Assembly: GCA_025999935.1 (NCBI GenBank) | Contig: BNXY01000002.1 | Span: 1-64,000, forward strand | Source: Bacteroidia bacterium | GTDB lineage: Bacteria > Bacteroidota > Bacteroidia > Bacteroidales > Azobacteroidaceae | Direction: 5' to 3' | DNA length: 64,000 nucleotides | Part shown: one piece after another, positions 25,131-31,783 of the stretch | Layout: the number at the start of each line of letters is the position of its first letter | How positions within the stretch are numbered: the first letter of the stretch is position 1 | Made by a program: the position numbers and the translations under genes | The notes under the pieces: generated by a model | The model's database searches: none | Seen by the model: only the letters and a program-made list of their open reading frames with translations | Told to the model about the DNA's origin: nothing

Positions 25131-26627
25131 TTAGTTATTTATACGGTAACTAACAAAAGCGAGCCGTTTACTATCCGGCGCCCAAGAATTAACATTGATG
25201 GTTCCTTGTCCGCCAAAAAGTTTTACCACTGTTTTGGGTTCTCCGCCGGCAGCCGGCATCAAACGCAATTCCACGTTTTTGTTGGCCAAGTGTTCGTTGG
25301 GTTTCAAATCGCCTTTGGTGTATGTGATGAAAATTACTTGTTTGCCGTCAGGCGAAACATGCGGAAACCATGAATTGCGGGTTTCGTCGAAAGTCATCTG
25401 GGTTTGTTCGGAGCCATCGGCTTTCATTCGCCAAACTTGCATCAAGCCGCTACGAACCGAATTGAACCAGATATGTTTTCCGTCCGGGGAATATTCCGGG
25501 CCGTCGTCTAAATCTTCAGCAGTAGTCAGGCGTACTTCGCGACCACCCTCGGCCGGAATGGTGTAGATGTCGTAATTTCCGTTACGGTCTGCGCAATAAG
25601 CGAGGGTTTTGCCGTTGGGGCTGATTCCATGCAGATAACTTGGGCCGAGTACCGTAATCAAGTGCGGTATGCCTCCTTCAAAAGGTACGGTATAGATGTG
25701 CGAGCGACGGGTTTCAACGGGACTGTTGCTGATAGCGATAAATTTGCCGTCGGCGCTGATAACGTGGTCGTTATTGCAATTGGTGGCGTAATCGGTGTTG
25801 ATTAGTACCGGTTCGCCCGGTTTATCCGGAGATATTTTGTATAATTTGCCTCCGCTGTTGTACACCAACCATTTTCCGTCGGGTGTCCAGTTGGGGGCTT
25901 CTATCTGGTTTGCAAACTCTTTAACCACTTTCCGGTTACCGCTGTTCACATCGAGGATTTCCAAAACGCTGGTTACTTTTGGCGGCGGGGTAAAAGAAGG
26001 TATTTTTTTGTATTCCACGTTAGTGAAATAAGCTTTTTCGACCACATCGGGATTATGCGAACCAATGAAAAATCCGATATAACAAGTTTCGGGGAAGTTT
26101 AATTCGATTTCGCCGGTAACGTCTTGCGGCGCTTTATCCGTTGCGGTTTTCATTCTAATTTTATTTCCGATACGTTCTAATGTGATGTAGTTTCCGCCTT
26201 TCGGGCCAACCACTTCTTTGGTTTCCTGTCCTTTTACAGGACGATACTGAAGGGAAGTCAGACCATCTCCATGGATAGCAATATCTGCATATTTTGCATC
26301 GCTTGTAAGGGATTCGCGAATCATAACACCTATTTTCCGGTGAAGATCTACACCTTTACCTTCAAAAGCCACCTTAGTTGTAAGTGAAAAATCGCCGGTT
26401 TCTTTTTTCCAAGCAAAGTAAAATTGGTCGCTTGCCGCCCATAGATTGATACCTGCTCCCGTGAGTGTGTACGTTTTGGTGGTTTCGTTATAATTGAAAC
26501 TCCCTTTCAACGCAGGATCGCCCACGTCTCCGTAACCTTCAAAGATGCCGCCGCCATCATTAGCGCTCATGAAAAAAAGCGAAAGCGATAAAACAAATAA
26601 TGTTTTAATAAAAGAAAATGATTTCAT
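25131..26627 (-). CDS. secreted TolB-like beta-propeller protein with N-terminal lectin-like domain
   Basis: 498 residues with a signal peptide (about 1-22). Residues 25-205 resemble a DUF1349-like concanavalin-fold domain (FYFAWKKETGDFSLTTKV, KIGVMIRESL). Residues 215-498 hold repeated PD40/TolB units (PNWTPDGKWLVYNS, ISADGKFIAISN, YSPDGKHIWFNS, VSPDGKQVIFIT). Such proteins are exported and probably bind a ligand or polymer; no enzyme site is seen. It leads a three-gene leftward unit. A -7 box TACATTTG is found at 26686-26679 on the minus strand. Confidence 0.85.
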   Translation of the reverse strand: MKSFSFIKTLFVLSLSLFFMSANDGGGIFEGYGDVGDPALKGSFNYNETTKTYTLTGAGINLWAASDQFYFAWKKETGDFSLTTKVAFEGKGVDLHRKIGVMIRESLTSDAKYADIAIHGDGLTSLQYRPVKGQETKEVVGPKGGNYITLERIGNKIRMKTATDKAPQDVTGEIELNFPETCYIGFFIGSHNPDVVEKAYFTNVEYKKIPSFTPPPKVTSVLEILDVNSGNRKVVKEFANQIEAPNWTPDGKWLVYNSGGKLYKISPDKPGEPVLINTDYATNCNNDHVISADGKFIAISNSPVETRRSHIYTVPFEGGIPHLITVLGPSYLHGISPNGKTLAYCADRNGNYDIYTIPAEGGREVRLTTAEDLDDGPEYSPDGKHIWFNSVRSGLMQVWRMKADGSEQTQMTFDETRNSWFPHVSPDGKQVIFITYTKGDLKPNEHLANKNVELRLMPAAGGEPKTVVKLFGGQGTINVNSWAPDSKRLAFVSYRINN

Positions 26628-26678
26628 AAATTATAAATTTAAGTGAGTTAATTATTTAATATACACGTATTTTGACGG

Positions 26679-26686
26679 CAAATGTA
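26679..26686 (-). promoter_or_regulatory. -7 box of the TolB-like/P-type ATPase unit
   Basis: Minus-strand TACATTTG fits TAnnTTTG, 52 bp before the start codon. Confidence 0.45.
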
Positions 26687-26740
26687 GAGAAAATATTTTA
26701 TTAAACCAATGAAATTTTAAAAAATAATTAAATATATTCA

Positions 26741-26748
26741 TATCTTTG
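26741..26748 (+). promoter_or_regulatory. orphan -7 box before a gene scrap
   Basis: TATCTTTG fits TAnnTTTG and reads into the 7-codon remnant at 26790, suggesting that a real gene start once stood here. Confidence 0.35.
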
Positions 26749-26789
26749 TAGAAAAAATAATTATATAATTAAATTAAGGAAAAACAAAA

Positions 26790-26813
26790 ATGGCAAGACC
26801 CGCAACAAAATGA
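26790..26813 (+). pseudogene. 5' scrap of a ClbS-like gene (second copy)
   Basis: The frame reads Met-Ala-Arg-Pro-Ala-Thr-Lys and stops. The intact ClbS-like gene at 27985 begins MARPVTKTDLI, and the DNA of the two starts is identical apart from one base over 21 bp. The rest of this copy is gone and an inverted-repeat element begins 16 bp later. Confidence 0.5.
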
Positions 26814-26828
26814 ATAATCGGAAACCAA

Positions 26829-26958
26829 GGGCTGAAAGCCCGATAATCAACAGCGTAGGGCAACGCCCTAAGGATTTCGCCCCGTTGGGGCTTAGCGTTT
26901 GCTGGTCATTTATTCCGTAGGGCGTTGCTCTACGCTATTGATGGCGGGCTTTCAGCCC
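26829..26958 (+). repeat. 130-bp inverted-repeat element
   Basis: Arms of about 42 bp mirror each other with a few mismatches: GGGCTGAAAGCCCG (26829-26842) against CGGGCTTTCAGCCC (26945-26958), and AGCGTAGGGCAACGCCCTA against TAGGGCGTTGCTCTACGCT. The middle holds another small palindrome, GCCCCGTTGGGGC. It has the look of a REP-like or MITE-like mobile repeat and sits between two gene fragments. Confidence 0.7.
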
Positions 26959-27006
26959 AGTTATTTTTCTCTCAATTGGATTCCTGTCGCGAAAATATAA
27001 AAATAG

Positions 27007-27153
27007 ATAACTACGGATAAAAACGTTTCTCAAATAGACAAAGAAGCAATCGGAAAATTTATTTCAGAGTTTTCTTTAGACAGACAATTTGAATATGGAA
27101 ACACGATTATTGCGACAAGAAAATTTTGGAATAAATATTTAGTTCACAAATAA
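27007..27153 (+). pseudogene. 3' fragment of an unidentified gene
   Basis: An open frame without a start codon gives 48 residues beginning ITTDKNVSQIDKEAIGKF and ending KFWNKYLVHK with a stop just before the TfoX-like gene. Composition is protein-like and helical. It starts right after a stop codon and after the inverted-repeat element, so I take it as the tail of a truncated gene. No family recognised. Confidence 0.35.
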
Positions 27154-27155
27154 TT

Positions 27156-27431
27156 ATGAAAGAGCAAAGTAATAATCTAACATCACTGCCCAATATAGGG
27201 AAAGTTATAGCCGCAAGGCTTCGCGAAGTCGGCATCGAAACGCCCGAAGATTTGAAAGCCATCGGAAGCGAAAATGCTTTCATCCGCCTGAAAACGATGG
27301 ATGAGGGCGCTTGTATCAATGAACTGCTCGGATTGGAAGGAGCGATACAGGGCATTCGCGACCACGATTTGGCTGAAAGCCGGAAAACCGAACTGAAAGC
27401 GTTTTATAAGATGACGAAAATAAATAAATAA
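27156..27431 (+). CDS. TfoX/Sxy C-terminal domain protein
   Basis: 91 residues. The whole protein matches the TfoX C-terminal helix-hairpin-helix type domain: LTSLPNIGKVIAARLREVGIE followed by TPEDLKAIGSENAFIRL and a final basic helix. The N-terminal TfoX domain is absent, as in many stand-alone members. Full Sxy/TfoX proteins control competence in gammaproteobacteria; a single C-terminal domain in Bacteroidota has no assigned role. It starts 3 bp after the tail of a gene fragment and heads a row of small genes in the same direction. Confidence 0.85.
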   Translation: MKEQSNNLTSLPNIGKVIAARLREVGIETPEDLKAIGSENAFIRLKTMDEGACINELLGLEGAIQGIRDHDLAESRKTELKAFYKMTKINK

Positions 27432-27481
27432 ATTTGTGGTTTCGTACCTTTTCGTATCGAAACGTATCAAAAAATAGTATA

Positions 27482-27910
27482 ATGGAAAATAAAAATATCA
27501 TCCCGCAAGCCTCTACATCCTTGCTTACCACAATCGTGTCGCTGATTGACAACGCCCGTCGCAAGCTTGCCGCTGCCGTCAATAGCGAACTGTCGATTTT
27601 GTACTGGCATATCGGCAAGCAGATTAACGAAAGCGTGCTCAAAGACGGAAAAGGCGAGTACGGCAAAACCGTTGTAAAGGAATTGAGCGCAGAATTAACT
27701 CGCTTGTATGGGCGTGGTTTTTCCGCTCCAAATCTTTATAATTTTATGAGAATTAATGAGTTAATGCCAGACGAGCAAATTTTCTACACACTGAGTAGAA
27801 AATTGACTTGGACACACATTCGTAATCTGATTTACATTGAAGACGACCTCAAACGCGATTTTTACACACAAATGTGCATTTACGAGCGTTGGAGCGTGCG
27901 CAAATGCTGA
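27482..27910 (+). pseudogene. truncated YhcG/DUF1016-like protein (N-terminal domain only)
   Basis: 142 residues from the ATG at 27482 (MENKNIIPQ). It matches the DUF1016 N-terminal domain: LYWHIGKQINESVLKDGKGEYGKTVVKELS, GRGFSAPNLYNFMR and TWTHIRNLIYIEDD. Normal proteins run to about 340-370 residues and carry a C-terminal PD-(D/E)XK nuclease domain. Here the frame stops right after CIYERWSVRKC, where the family normally continues RTLR, so the nuclease half is lost. I read it as a broken gene, although the DNA-binding-like half may still be made. Confidence 0.75.
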
Positions 27911-27981
27911 AAAATATGGACGAAATATGGAATTTAGAAATGAACATATATGAACTTTATAACACATTAAATATAAATTAA
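27904..27981 (+). pseudogene. short open frame after the truncated YhcG gene
   Basis: A 25-residue frame, MLKNMDEIWNLEMNIYELYN plus five residues, overlaps the end of the truncated gene in another frame. It looks like the tail of a helical protein joined by a deletion; no family recognised. Confidence 0.25.
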
Positions 27982-27984
27982 AAA

Positions 27985-28509
27985 ATGGCAAGACCCGTAA
28001 CAAAAACAGATTTAATAATTGCCGCAAACGGGCAATTTGACAAATTATGGAAACTGATTGATTTTATGACGGAAAGCGAACAGACCGGCACTTTCGGCTT
28101 TGAAGACCGCGACAAAAATTTGCGCGACGTGCTCATCCATTTGTACGAATGGCATCAATTATTGTTAAATTGGGCAAATGCCAATCGAAAAGGCGAACAA
28201 AAACCGTTCCTGCCGGAGCCGTACAATTGGAAGACCTATCCGCAAATGAATGTTGAATTTTGGGAAAAGCACCAAAAGACTTCATTGATTGATTCAAAAA
28301 AGAGGTTGAAAGAAAGTCATAGTAACGTGATGAATTTGATTGAAACATTTTCCAATGAGGAATTATTTACCAAAAAATATTTTCCGTGGACAGGCACTAC
28401 AAATTTGGGAAGTTATTGTGTTTCGGCTACTTCAAGCCATTATGATTGGGCGATGAAGAAAATCAAAATGCACATAAAAAACAATAAATGCTGCGAATCT
28501 GATCAATAA
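27985..28509 (+). CDS. ClbS/DfsB family four-helix bundle protein (DUF1706-like)
   Basis: 174 residues. The start MARPVTKTDLIIAANGQFDKL and the motif RDKNLRDVLIHLYEWHQLLLNW (about 45-66) are typical, as is the ending YFPWTGTTNLGSYCVSATSSHYDWAMKK. ClbS is a colibactin self-resistance hydrolase in Escherichia coli; most family members have no proven substrate and may act on toxins or metabolites. A seven-codon copy of its 5' end exists at 26790. It has its own short upstream region. Confidence 0.85.
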   Translation: MARPVTKTDLIIAANGQFDKLWKLIDFMTESEQTGTFGFEDRDKNLRDVLIHLYEWHQLLLNWANANRKGEQKPFLPEPYNWKTYPQMNVEFWEKHQKTSLIDSKKRLKESHSNVMNLIETFSNEELFTKKYFPWTGTTNLGSYCVSATSSHYDWAMKKIKMHIKNNKCCESDQ

Positions 28510-28546
28510 AATTTGATTATGATAACAGTTGAACAAACAAATTCGG
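28506..28546 (+). repeat. 41-bp direct repeat, left copy
   Basis: Matches 31723-31763 in 39 of 41 positions. It covers the upstream region and first codons of a small frame (MITVEQTNSVKK) that looks like the beginning of a GNAT acetyltransferase gene cut off after 12 residues (28519-28557). Confidence 0.7.
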
Positions 28547-28557
28547 TAAAGAAATAA
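28519..28557 (+). pseudogene. 5' scrap of a GNAT acetyltransferase gene, copy 1
   Basis: Reads MITVEQTNSVKK then stop. Bacteroidota GNAT proteins beginning MITVERTNSEN are what I compare it with. A nearly identical scrap is at 31736. Confidence 0.35.
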
Positions 28558-28559
28558 AT

Positions 28560-28934
28560 ATGAACATCGAAGAATTAAGAGACAATTGCTTAGCCATCAA
28601 GGGGAGTGCGGAATCAACGCCTTTTATAGACCAAAATGTATTGGTTTTTAAAATAATGGAAAAGATGTTTGCCTATATTCCCTTAGCGCCTAAGGATGGA
28701 AGATTCAGGGTGTATTTGAAATGCAATCCCGACAGGTCGGTAGAACTACGGGAACAATACTGTGGAATTACCGATAGCGAATGGAGTTCCTTGTTGTGGA
28801 ATAAGGTACATTTGGAAAGCGATGTACCGGATAAATTGATTGCCGAATTGATCATTCACTCTGCTGATGAAGTAATCAAAAAACTACCGAAAAAGAAACA
28901 GGAAGAATATAGTAATTTAAATACAGGAGATTAA
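28560..28934 (+). CDS. MmcQ/YjbR family protein
   Basis: 124 residues, the usual length. The opening MNIEELRDNCLAIKGSAEST, the LVFKIMEKMFAYIPL strand and the KCNPDRSVELREQY motif (about 55-68) identify a YjbR-like cyclophilin-type CyaY fold; the C-terminal helix after SDEVIKKLPKK is also typical. These proteins are often called DNA-binding because the fold resembles a double wing, but the function is not known. It starts 2 bp after a GNAT gene scrap. Confidence 0.85.
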   Translation: MNIEELRDNCLAIKGSAESTPFIDQNVLVFKIMEKMFAYIPLAPKDGRFRVYLKCNPDRSVELREQYCGITDSEWSSLLWNKVHLESDVPDKLIAELIIHSADEVIKKLPKKKQEEYSNLNTGD

Positions 28935-28939
28935 AAAAT

Positions 28940-29506
28940 ATGTTTGACAAATTAGTTAAAATAAATTGCTATTCTCGGAATAGAATACTAAAAAAAGCAG
29001 CCGGCAATTTGCTGGAAAAATTCTATTGTTGTGAAATTAATTGCGCTGAAATGGACAAAAGTGTATTGTTTGCTCATCATGCACGTGGTTGCACAATTAT
29101 TGCTGCAAAAATTTGTGAAAACGTTGTTATCTTTCAAAATGTAACCATTGGTACAAATATGCGATATAACAAAAGTAGTAGCGAATGGGAAAATGTTGGA
29201 AATCCGATAATTTGTAAAAATGTAGTAATCGCTGATGGAGCAAAAATTTTAGGACCGATAATAATTGGCGAAAATTCTGTTATAGGAGCAGGTGCAATAA
29301 TTACAAAAGACGTACCTGCCAATAGCATAGCCTACGGAGTAAATCAATTTAAGCCCAAGGATGCCAACTACGATTTGGTATTTAATGTTAATATGATAAA
29401 CCCAGAGAAAATTATAGAAGCCAACAATATATTGATAGAAAAAAATCTGCTGTCGCAATATTCGCCGAAAACAAACGAAGAAAAAGACAACACACTCACA
29501 AAGTAA
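28940..29506 (+). CDS. serine acetyltransferase-like hexapeptide-repeat protein
   Basis: 188 residues. The central left-handed beta-helix is built of hexapeptide repeats (HARGCTIIAAKICENVVIF, ICKNVVIADGAKILGPIIIG, NSVIGAGAIITKDVPANSIAYG). The His in HHARG matches the catalytic position of SAT-type acetyltransferases. The N-terminal helical domain found in CysE is short (about 45 residues). It may acetylate serine or a sugar; I cannot choose. It is 5 bp after the YjbR-like gene, so likely co-transcribed. The tail after residue 165 is polar and unlike the family. Confidence 0.8.
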   Translation: MFDKLVKINCYSRNRILKKAAGNLLEKFYCCEINCAEMDKSVLFAHHARGCTIIAAKICENVVIFQNVTIGTNMRYNKSSSEWENVGNPIICKNVVIADGAKILGPIIIGENSVIGAGAIITKDVPANSIAYGVNQFKPKDANYDLVFNVNMINPEKIIEANNILIEKNLLSQYSPKTNEEKDNTLTK

Positions 29507-29549
29507 TGCAGCAAATTGCATTGGGAGGACTTGTATTTCGCAATGCCTT

Positions 29550-29984
29550 GTCCCGCAGGGACAACACTCTATTAACCGTATGCTTTAGCTTACGGACAAG
29601 GCAAACACACATAAACCAAAGTCCCGCAGGGACGACACTCAATACTGTAAAATTATGAGTTACGTCAATCTTCTTATACACGCAATCATTCGCACAAAAG
29701 CAAGCGAGCAAACTCTGCCAACAGACGACAGAGTAAAATTCCTCTATCAGGAAATGTGGGGAATAATCAAAAACAAAGGCGGTTATCTTTATCGTATCAA
29801 TTCGATAAAACAGTAACATTTAAAGATGAATACATTGCATTTATCAAGGAAATGTGTTTGGATTTCGACGAGCGCGATTGGAACAGATAATCAAGTGTCG
29901 TCCCTGCGAGACTTTGCTGATGGGAGGCTGTCCTCTGCCCGTAAGCTAAAGCATACGGTTAATAAAGTACTGTCCCTGCGGGAC
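29550..29984 (+). mobile_element. decayed REP-associated transposase unit with flanking palindromes
   Basis: Left flank: GTCCCGCAGGGAC (29550-29562), ACCGTATGCTTTAGCTTACGG (29575-29595), GTCCCGCAGGGAC (29621-29633). Right flank, inverted order: GTCCCTGCGAGAC (29900-29912), CCGTAAGCTAAAGCATACGG (29939-29958), GTCCCTGCGGGAC (29972-29984). Between them lies a broken IS200-type transposase gene. This is the layout of a REP/RAYT unit. Confidence 0.7.
29655..29890 (+). pseudogene. RAYT/IS200-like transposase, internal deletion
   Basis: The N-terminal frame MSYVNLLIHAIIRTK to the stop at 29814-29816 (53 residues, including WGIIKNKGGYLYRIN) matches the start of IS200-like Y1 transposases. Right after it, in another frame, TFKDEYIAFIKEMCLDFDERD matches their C-terminus. 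The central part with the HUH motif and the catalytic Tyr is missing, so the enzyme is dead. Confidence 0.7.
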
Positions 29985-30105
29985 AAATCTGCGTTATCCG
30001 TGTGCAATGAAAACGATGTCCGCCCCCTTTATCAAAAATCCCTCGGAAATGGATATTTGGAGTACGGATTATTTTTTGCAATTGATATAAAATACAAGTA
30101 AAAAT

Positions 30106-30639
30106 ATGAATACTAATAAATTTGAACTCCGCGAATGGCAACTCTCCGATGCCGCCTCGCTTGCCGAAAACGCAAATAACATCAAAATTTGGAACAATTT
30201 GCGCGATGCTTTTCCGCACCCATACACTGAAAAAGACGGCAAAGAATTTATCAAAATGGCTATGGCGCTGCCAAAACCTGCCACTTTGTTGGCGATTGCA
30301 GTTGATGGAAAAGCGGTGGGCAGTATCGGTCTGACTTTACATTCCGATGTGGAACGCATTACGGCGGAATTGGGTTATTGGCTGGGCGAAAAATATTGGA
30401 ACAGAGGCATTATGACCGAAGTGGTCAAGGAAATGCTTGCTTACGCTTTTCTTCATTTTCCGTTGCAAAAAATTTACGCCACGCCTTTCGGTTTCAATAT
30501 CGCTTCGCAAAAAGTGCTTGAAAAAGCAGGATTTGAGCGTGAGGCGATTTTGAAAAAGGCGGCGATAAAAAACGGAGAAATCGTTGATGAGCATTATTAC
30601 AGTTTTTTTAGAAGTCGATGGAATGCAAATGTTCAATAG
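30106..30639 (+). CDS. GNAT family N-acetyltransferase (RimJ/RimL type)
   Basis: 177 residues, the usual size. It starts MNTNKFELREWQLSDAASLA. The acetyl-CoA binding region is YWLGEKYWNRGIMTEVVKEML (about 84-104), followed by KIYATPFGFNIASQKVLEKAGFE, a close match to the RimJ/RimL group that acetylates protein N-termini or small amines such as antibiotics and polyamines. The substrate is unknown. A fragment of another GNAT gene is joined to its 3' end. Confidence 0.88.
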   Translation: MNTNKFELREWQLSDAASLAENANNIKIWNNLRDAFPHPYTEKDGKEFIKMAMALPKPATLLAIAVDGKAVGSIGLTLHSDVERITAELGYWLGEKYWNRGIMTEVVKEMLAYAFLHFPLQKIYATPFGFNIASQKVLEKAGFEREAILKKAAIKNGEIVDEHYYSFFRSRWNANVQ

Positions 30640-30769
30640 CAGAGGTTATAAACAAATTTCGTTGAGCGTGGACAAAGCGAATTATGCCGTCAAAATGTAT
30701 CAAAAATTCGGATTTGAAATTGTCAACGAAAACGAACAGGATTATATCATGTTGTTAAAATCGAAATAA
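30638..30769 (+). pseudogene. C-terminal fragment of a second GNAT gene
   Basis: In the +2 frame relative to the upstream gene the DNA encodes SRGYKQISLSVDKANYAVKM then YQKFGFEIVNENEQDYIML, the C-terminal part of a GNAT fold (the YQKFGFE helix-strand). It has no start of its own and begins exactly where the intact GNAT gene ends, so it was joined by a deletion. Confidence 0.6.
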
Positions 30770-30796
30770 AATATAACAATAAAAGGAGAAAATTTT

Positions 30797-31714
30797 ATGA
30801 CAACAGAAATCAAAGAACAGAAAGAATTTGTGATTTATCAAGCCAATGATGGCTCGCCGAAAATTGAAGTGCGACTCGAAAACGAGACAATTTGGCTCAC
30901 AAACCTTCAACTTACGGAATTGTTTCAAACAACCAAATCCAATGTGAGCGAGCATATTAAGCACATTTTTGAAGAAGGCGAATTGAATTACGATTCAACT
31001 GTTCGGAAATTCCGAACAGTTGCCACAAACGGCAAAACCTACGAAATGGAACATTACAACCTTGATATGATAATTTCGCTGGGTTATCGTATCAATTCGC
31101 GCGTGGCAACCAATTTTCGCATTTGGGCGACTCAACGCCTGAAAGAATACATTGTAAAAGGTTTTACAATGGACGACGAGCGGCTCAAAGGCAACGGAGG
31201 CGGGCGCATTGATTACAATCCCAAAGCGGCAGAATCAATCCGTTTTTTCAAAATCGTGCAAAACAAGCTGCATTATGCCGCCCATGGACATACGGCTGCC
31301 GAAGTCATTGCCGAACGTGCCGATGCCGGCAAGCCGTTTATGGGATTGACCGTTTTTTCGGGCAGTCAGCCTACAATCAAGGATATTTCCATCGCAAAGA
31401 ATTACTTGAACGAAGAAGAGTTGAAAATTCTCAACAATTTGGTTTCGGGGTATTTTGATTTTGCCGAAATTCAAGCTATGAAACGCCGCCCGATGTATAT
31501 GGAAGATTATATGCGCCAATTGGACAATATTTTAAGTTCCACAGGCGAACAAGTGTTACAAAATTCAGGCAAAATCTCCCACGAACAAGCAATGGAAAAA
31601 GCAAAAGCCGAATACCGGAAGTATCAGCAAAAAACGTTGTCGGACGTGGAAATGGCATATTTGGAAACGATAAAAACAATTGAAAAATCGGTAAAAGGGA
31701 AGTATCAAAATTAA
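30797..31714 (+). CDS. RhuM family protein
   Basis: 305 residues. The N-terminal part EIRLENETIWLTNLQLTELF (here VRLENETIWL...) with TTKSNVSEHIKHIFEEGEL resembles a winged-helix/Bro-N-like DNA-binding domain, followed by YNLDMIISLGYRINSRVATNFRIWATQ and a helical C-terminus with RADAGKPFMGLTVFSG. This is the RhuM family, first named in a Salmonella pathogenicity island; no biochemical role is proven. The members often sit among mobile or restriction-related genes, which suits this region. It is preceded by a good ribosome-binding sequence (AGGAG at 30783-30787). Confidence 0.88.
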   Translation: MTTEIKEQKEFVIYQANDGSPKIEVRLENETIWLTNLQLTELFQTTKSNVSEHIKHIFEEGELNYDSTVRKFRTVATNGKTYEMEHYNLDMIISLGYRINSRVATNFRIWATQRLKEYIVKGFTMDDERLKGNGGGRIDYNPKAAESIRFFKIVQNKLHYAAHGHTAAEVIAERADAGKPFMGLTVFSGSQPTIKDISIAKNYLNEEELKILNNLVSGYFDFAEIQAMKRRPMYMEDYMRQLDNILSSTGEQVLQNSGKISHEQAMEKAKAEYRKYQQKTLSDVEMAYLETIKTIEKSVKGKYQN

Positions 31715-31722
31715 TCTGATAA

Positions 31723-31763
31723 ATAAAATTTGATGATGATAACAGTTGAACGAACAAATTCGG
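31723..31763 (+). repeat. 41-bp direct repeat, right copy
   Basis: Partner of 28506-28546 with two mismatches. It again holds the 5' end of a small GNAT-like frame (MITVERTNSENKRLK, 31736-31783). Confidence 0.7.
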
Positions 31764-31783
31764 AAAATAAACGACTAAAATAA
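31736..31783 (+). pseudogene. 5' scrap of a GNAT acetyltransferase gene, copy 2
   Basis: Reads MITVERTNSENKRLK then stop; overlaps the 3' end of the convergent gene by 9 bp. See the copy at 28519. Confidence 0.35.
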
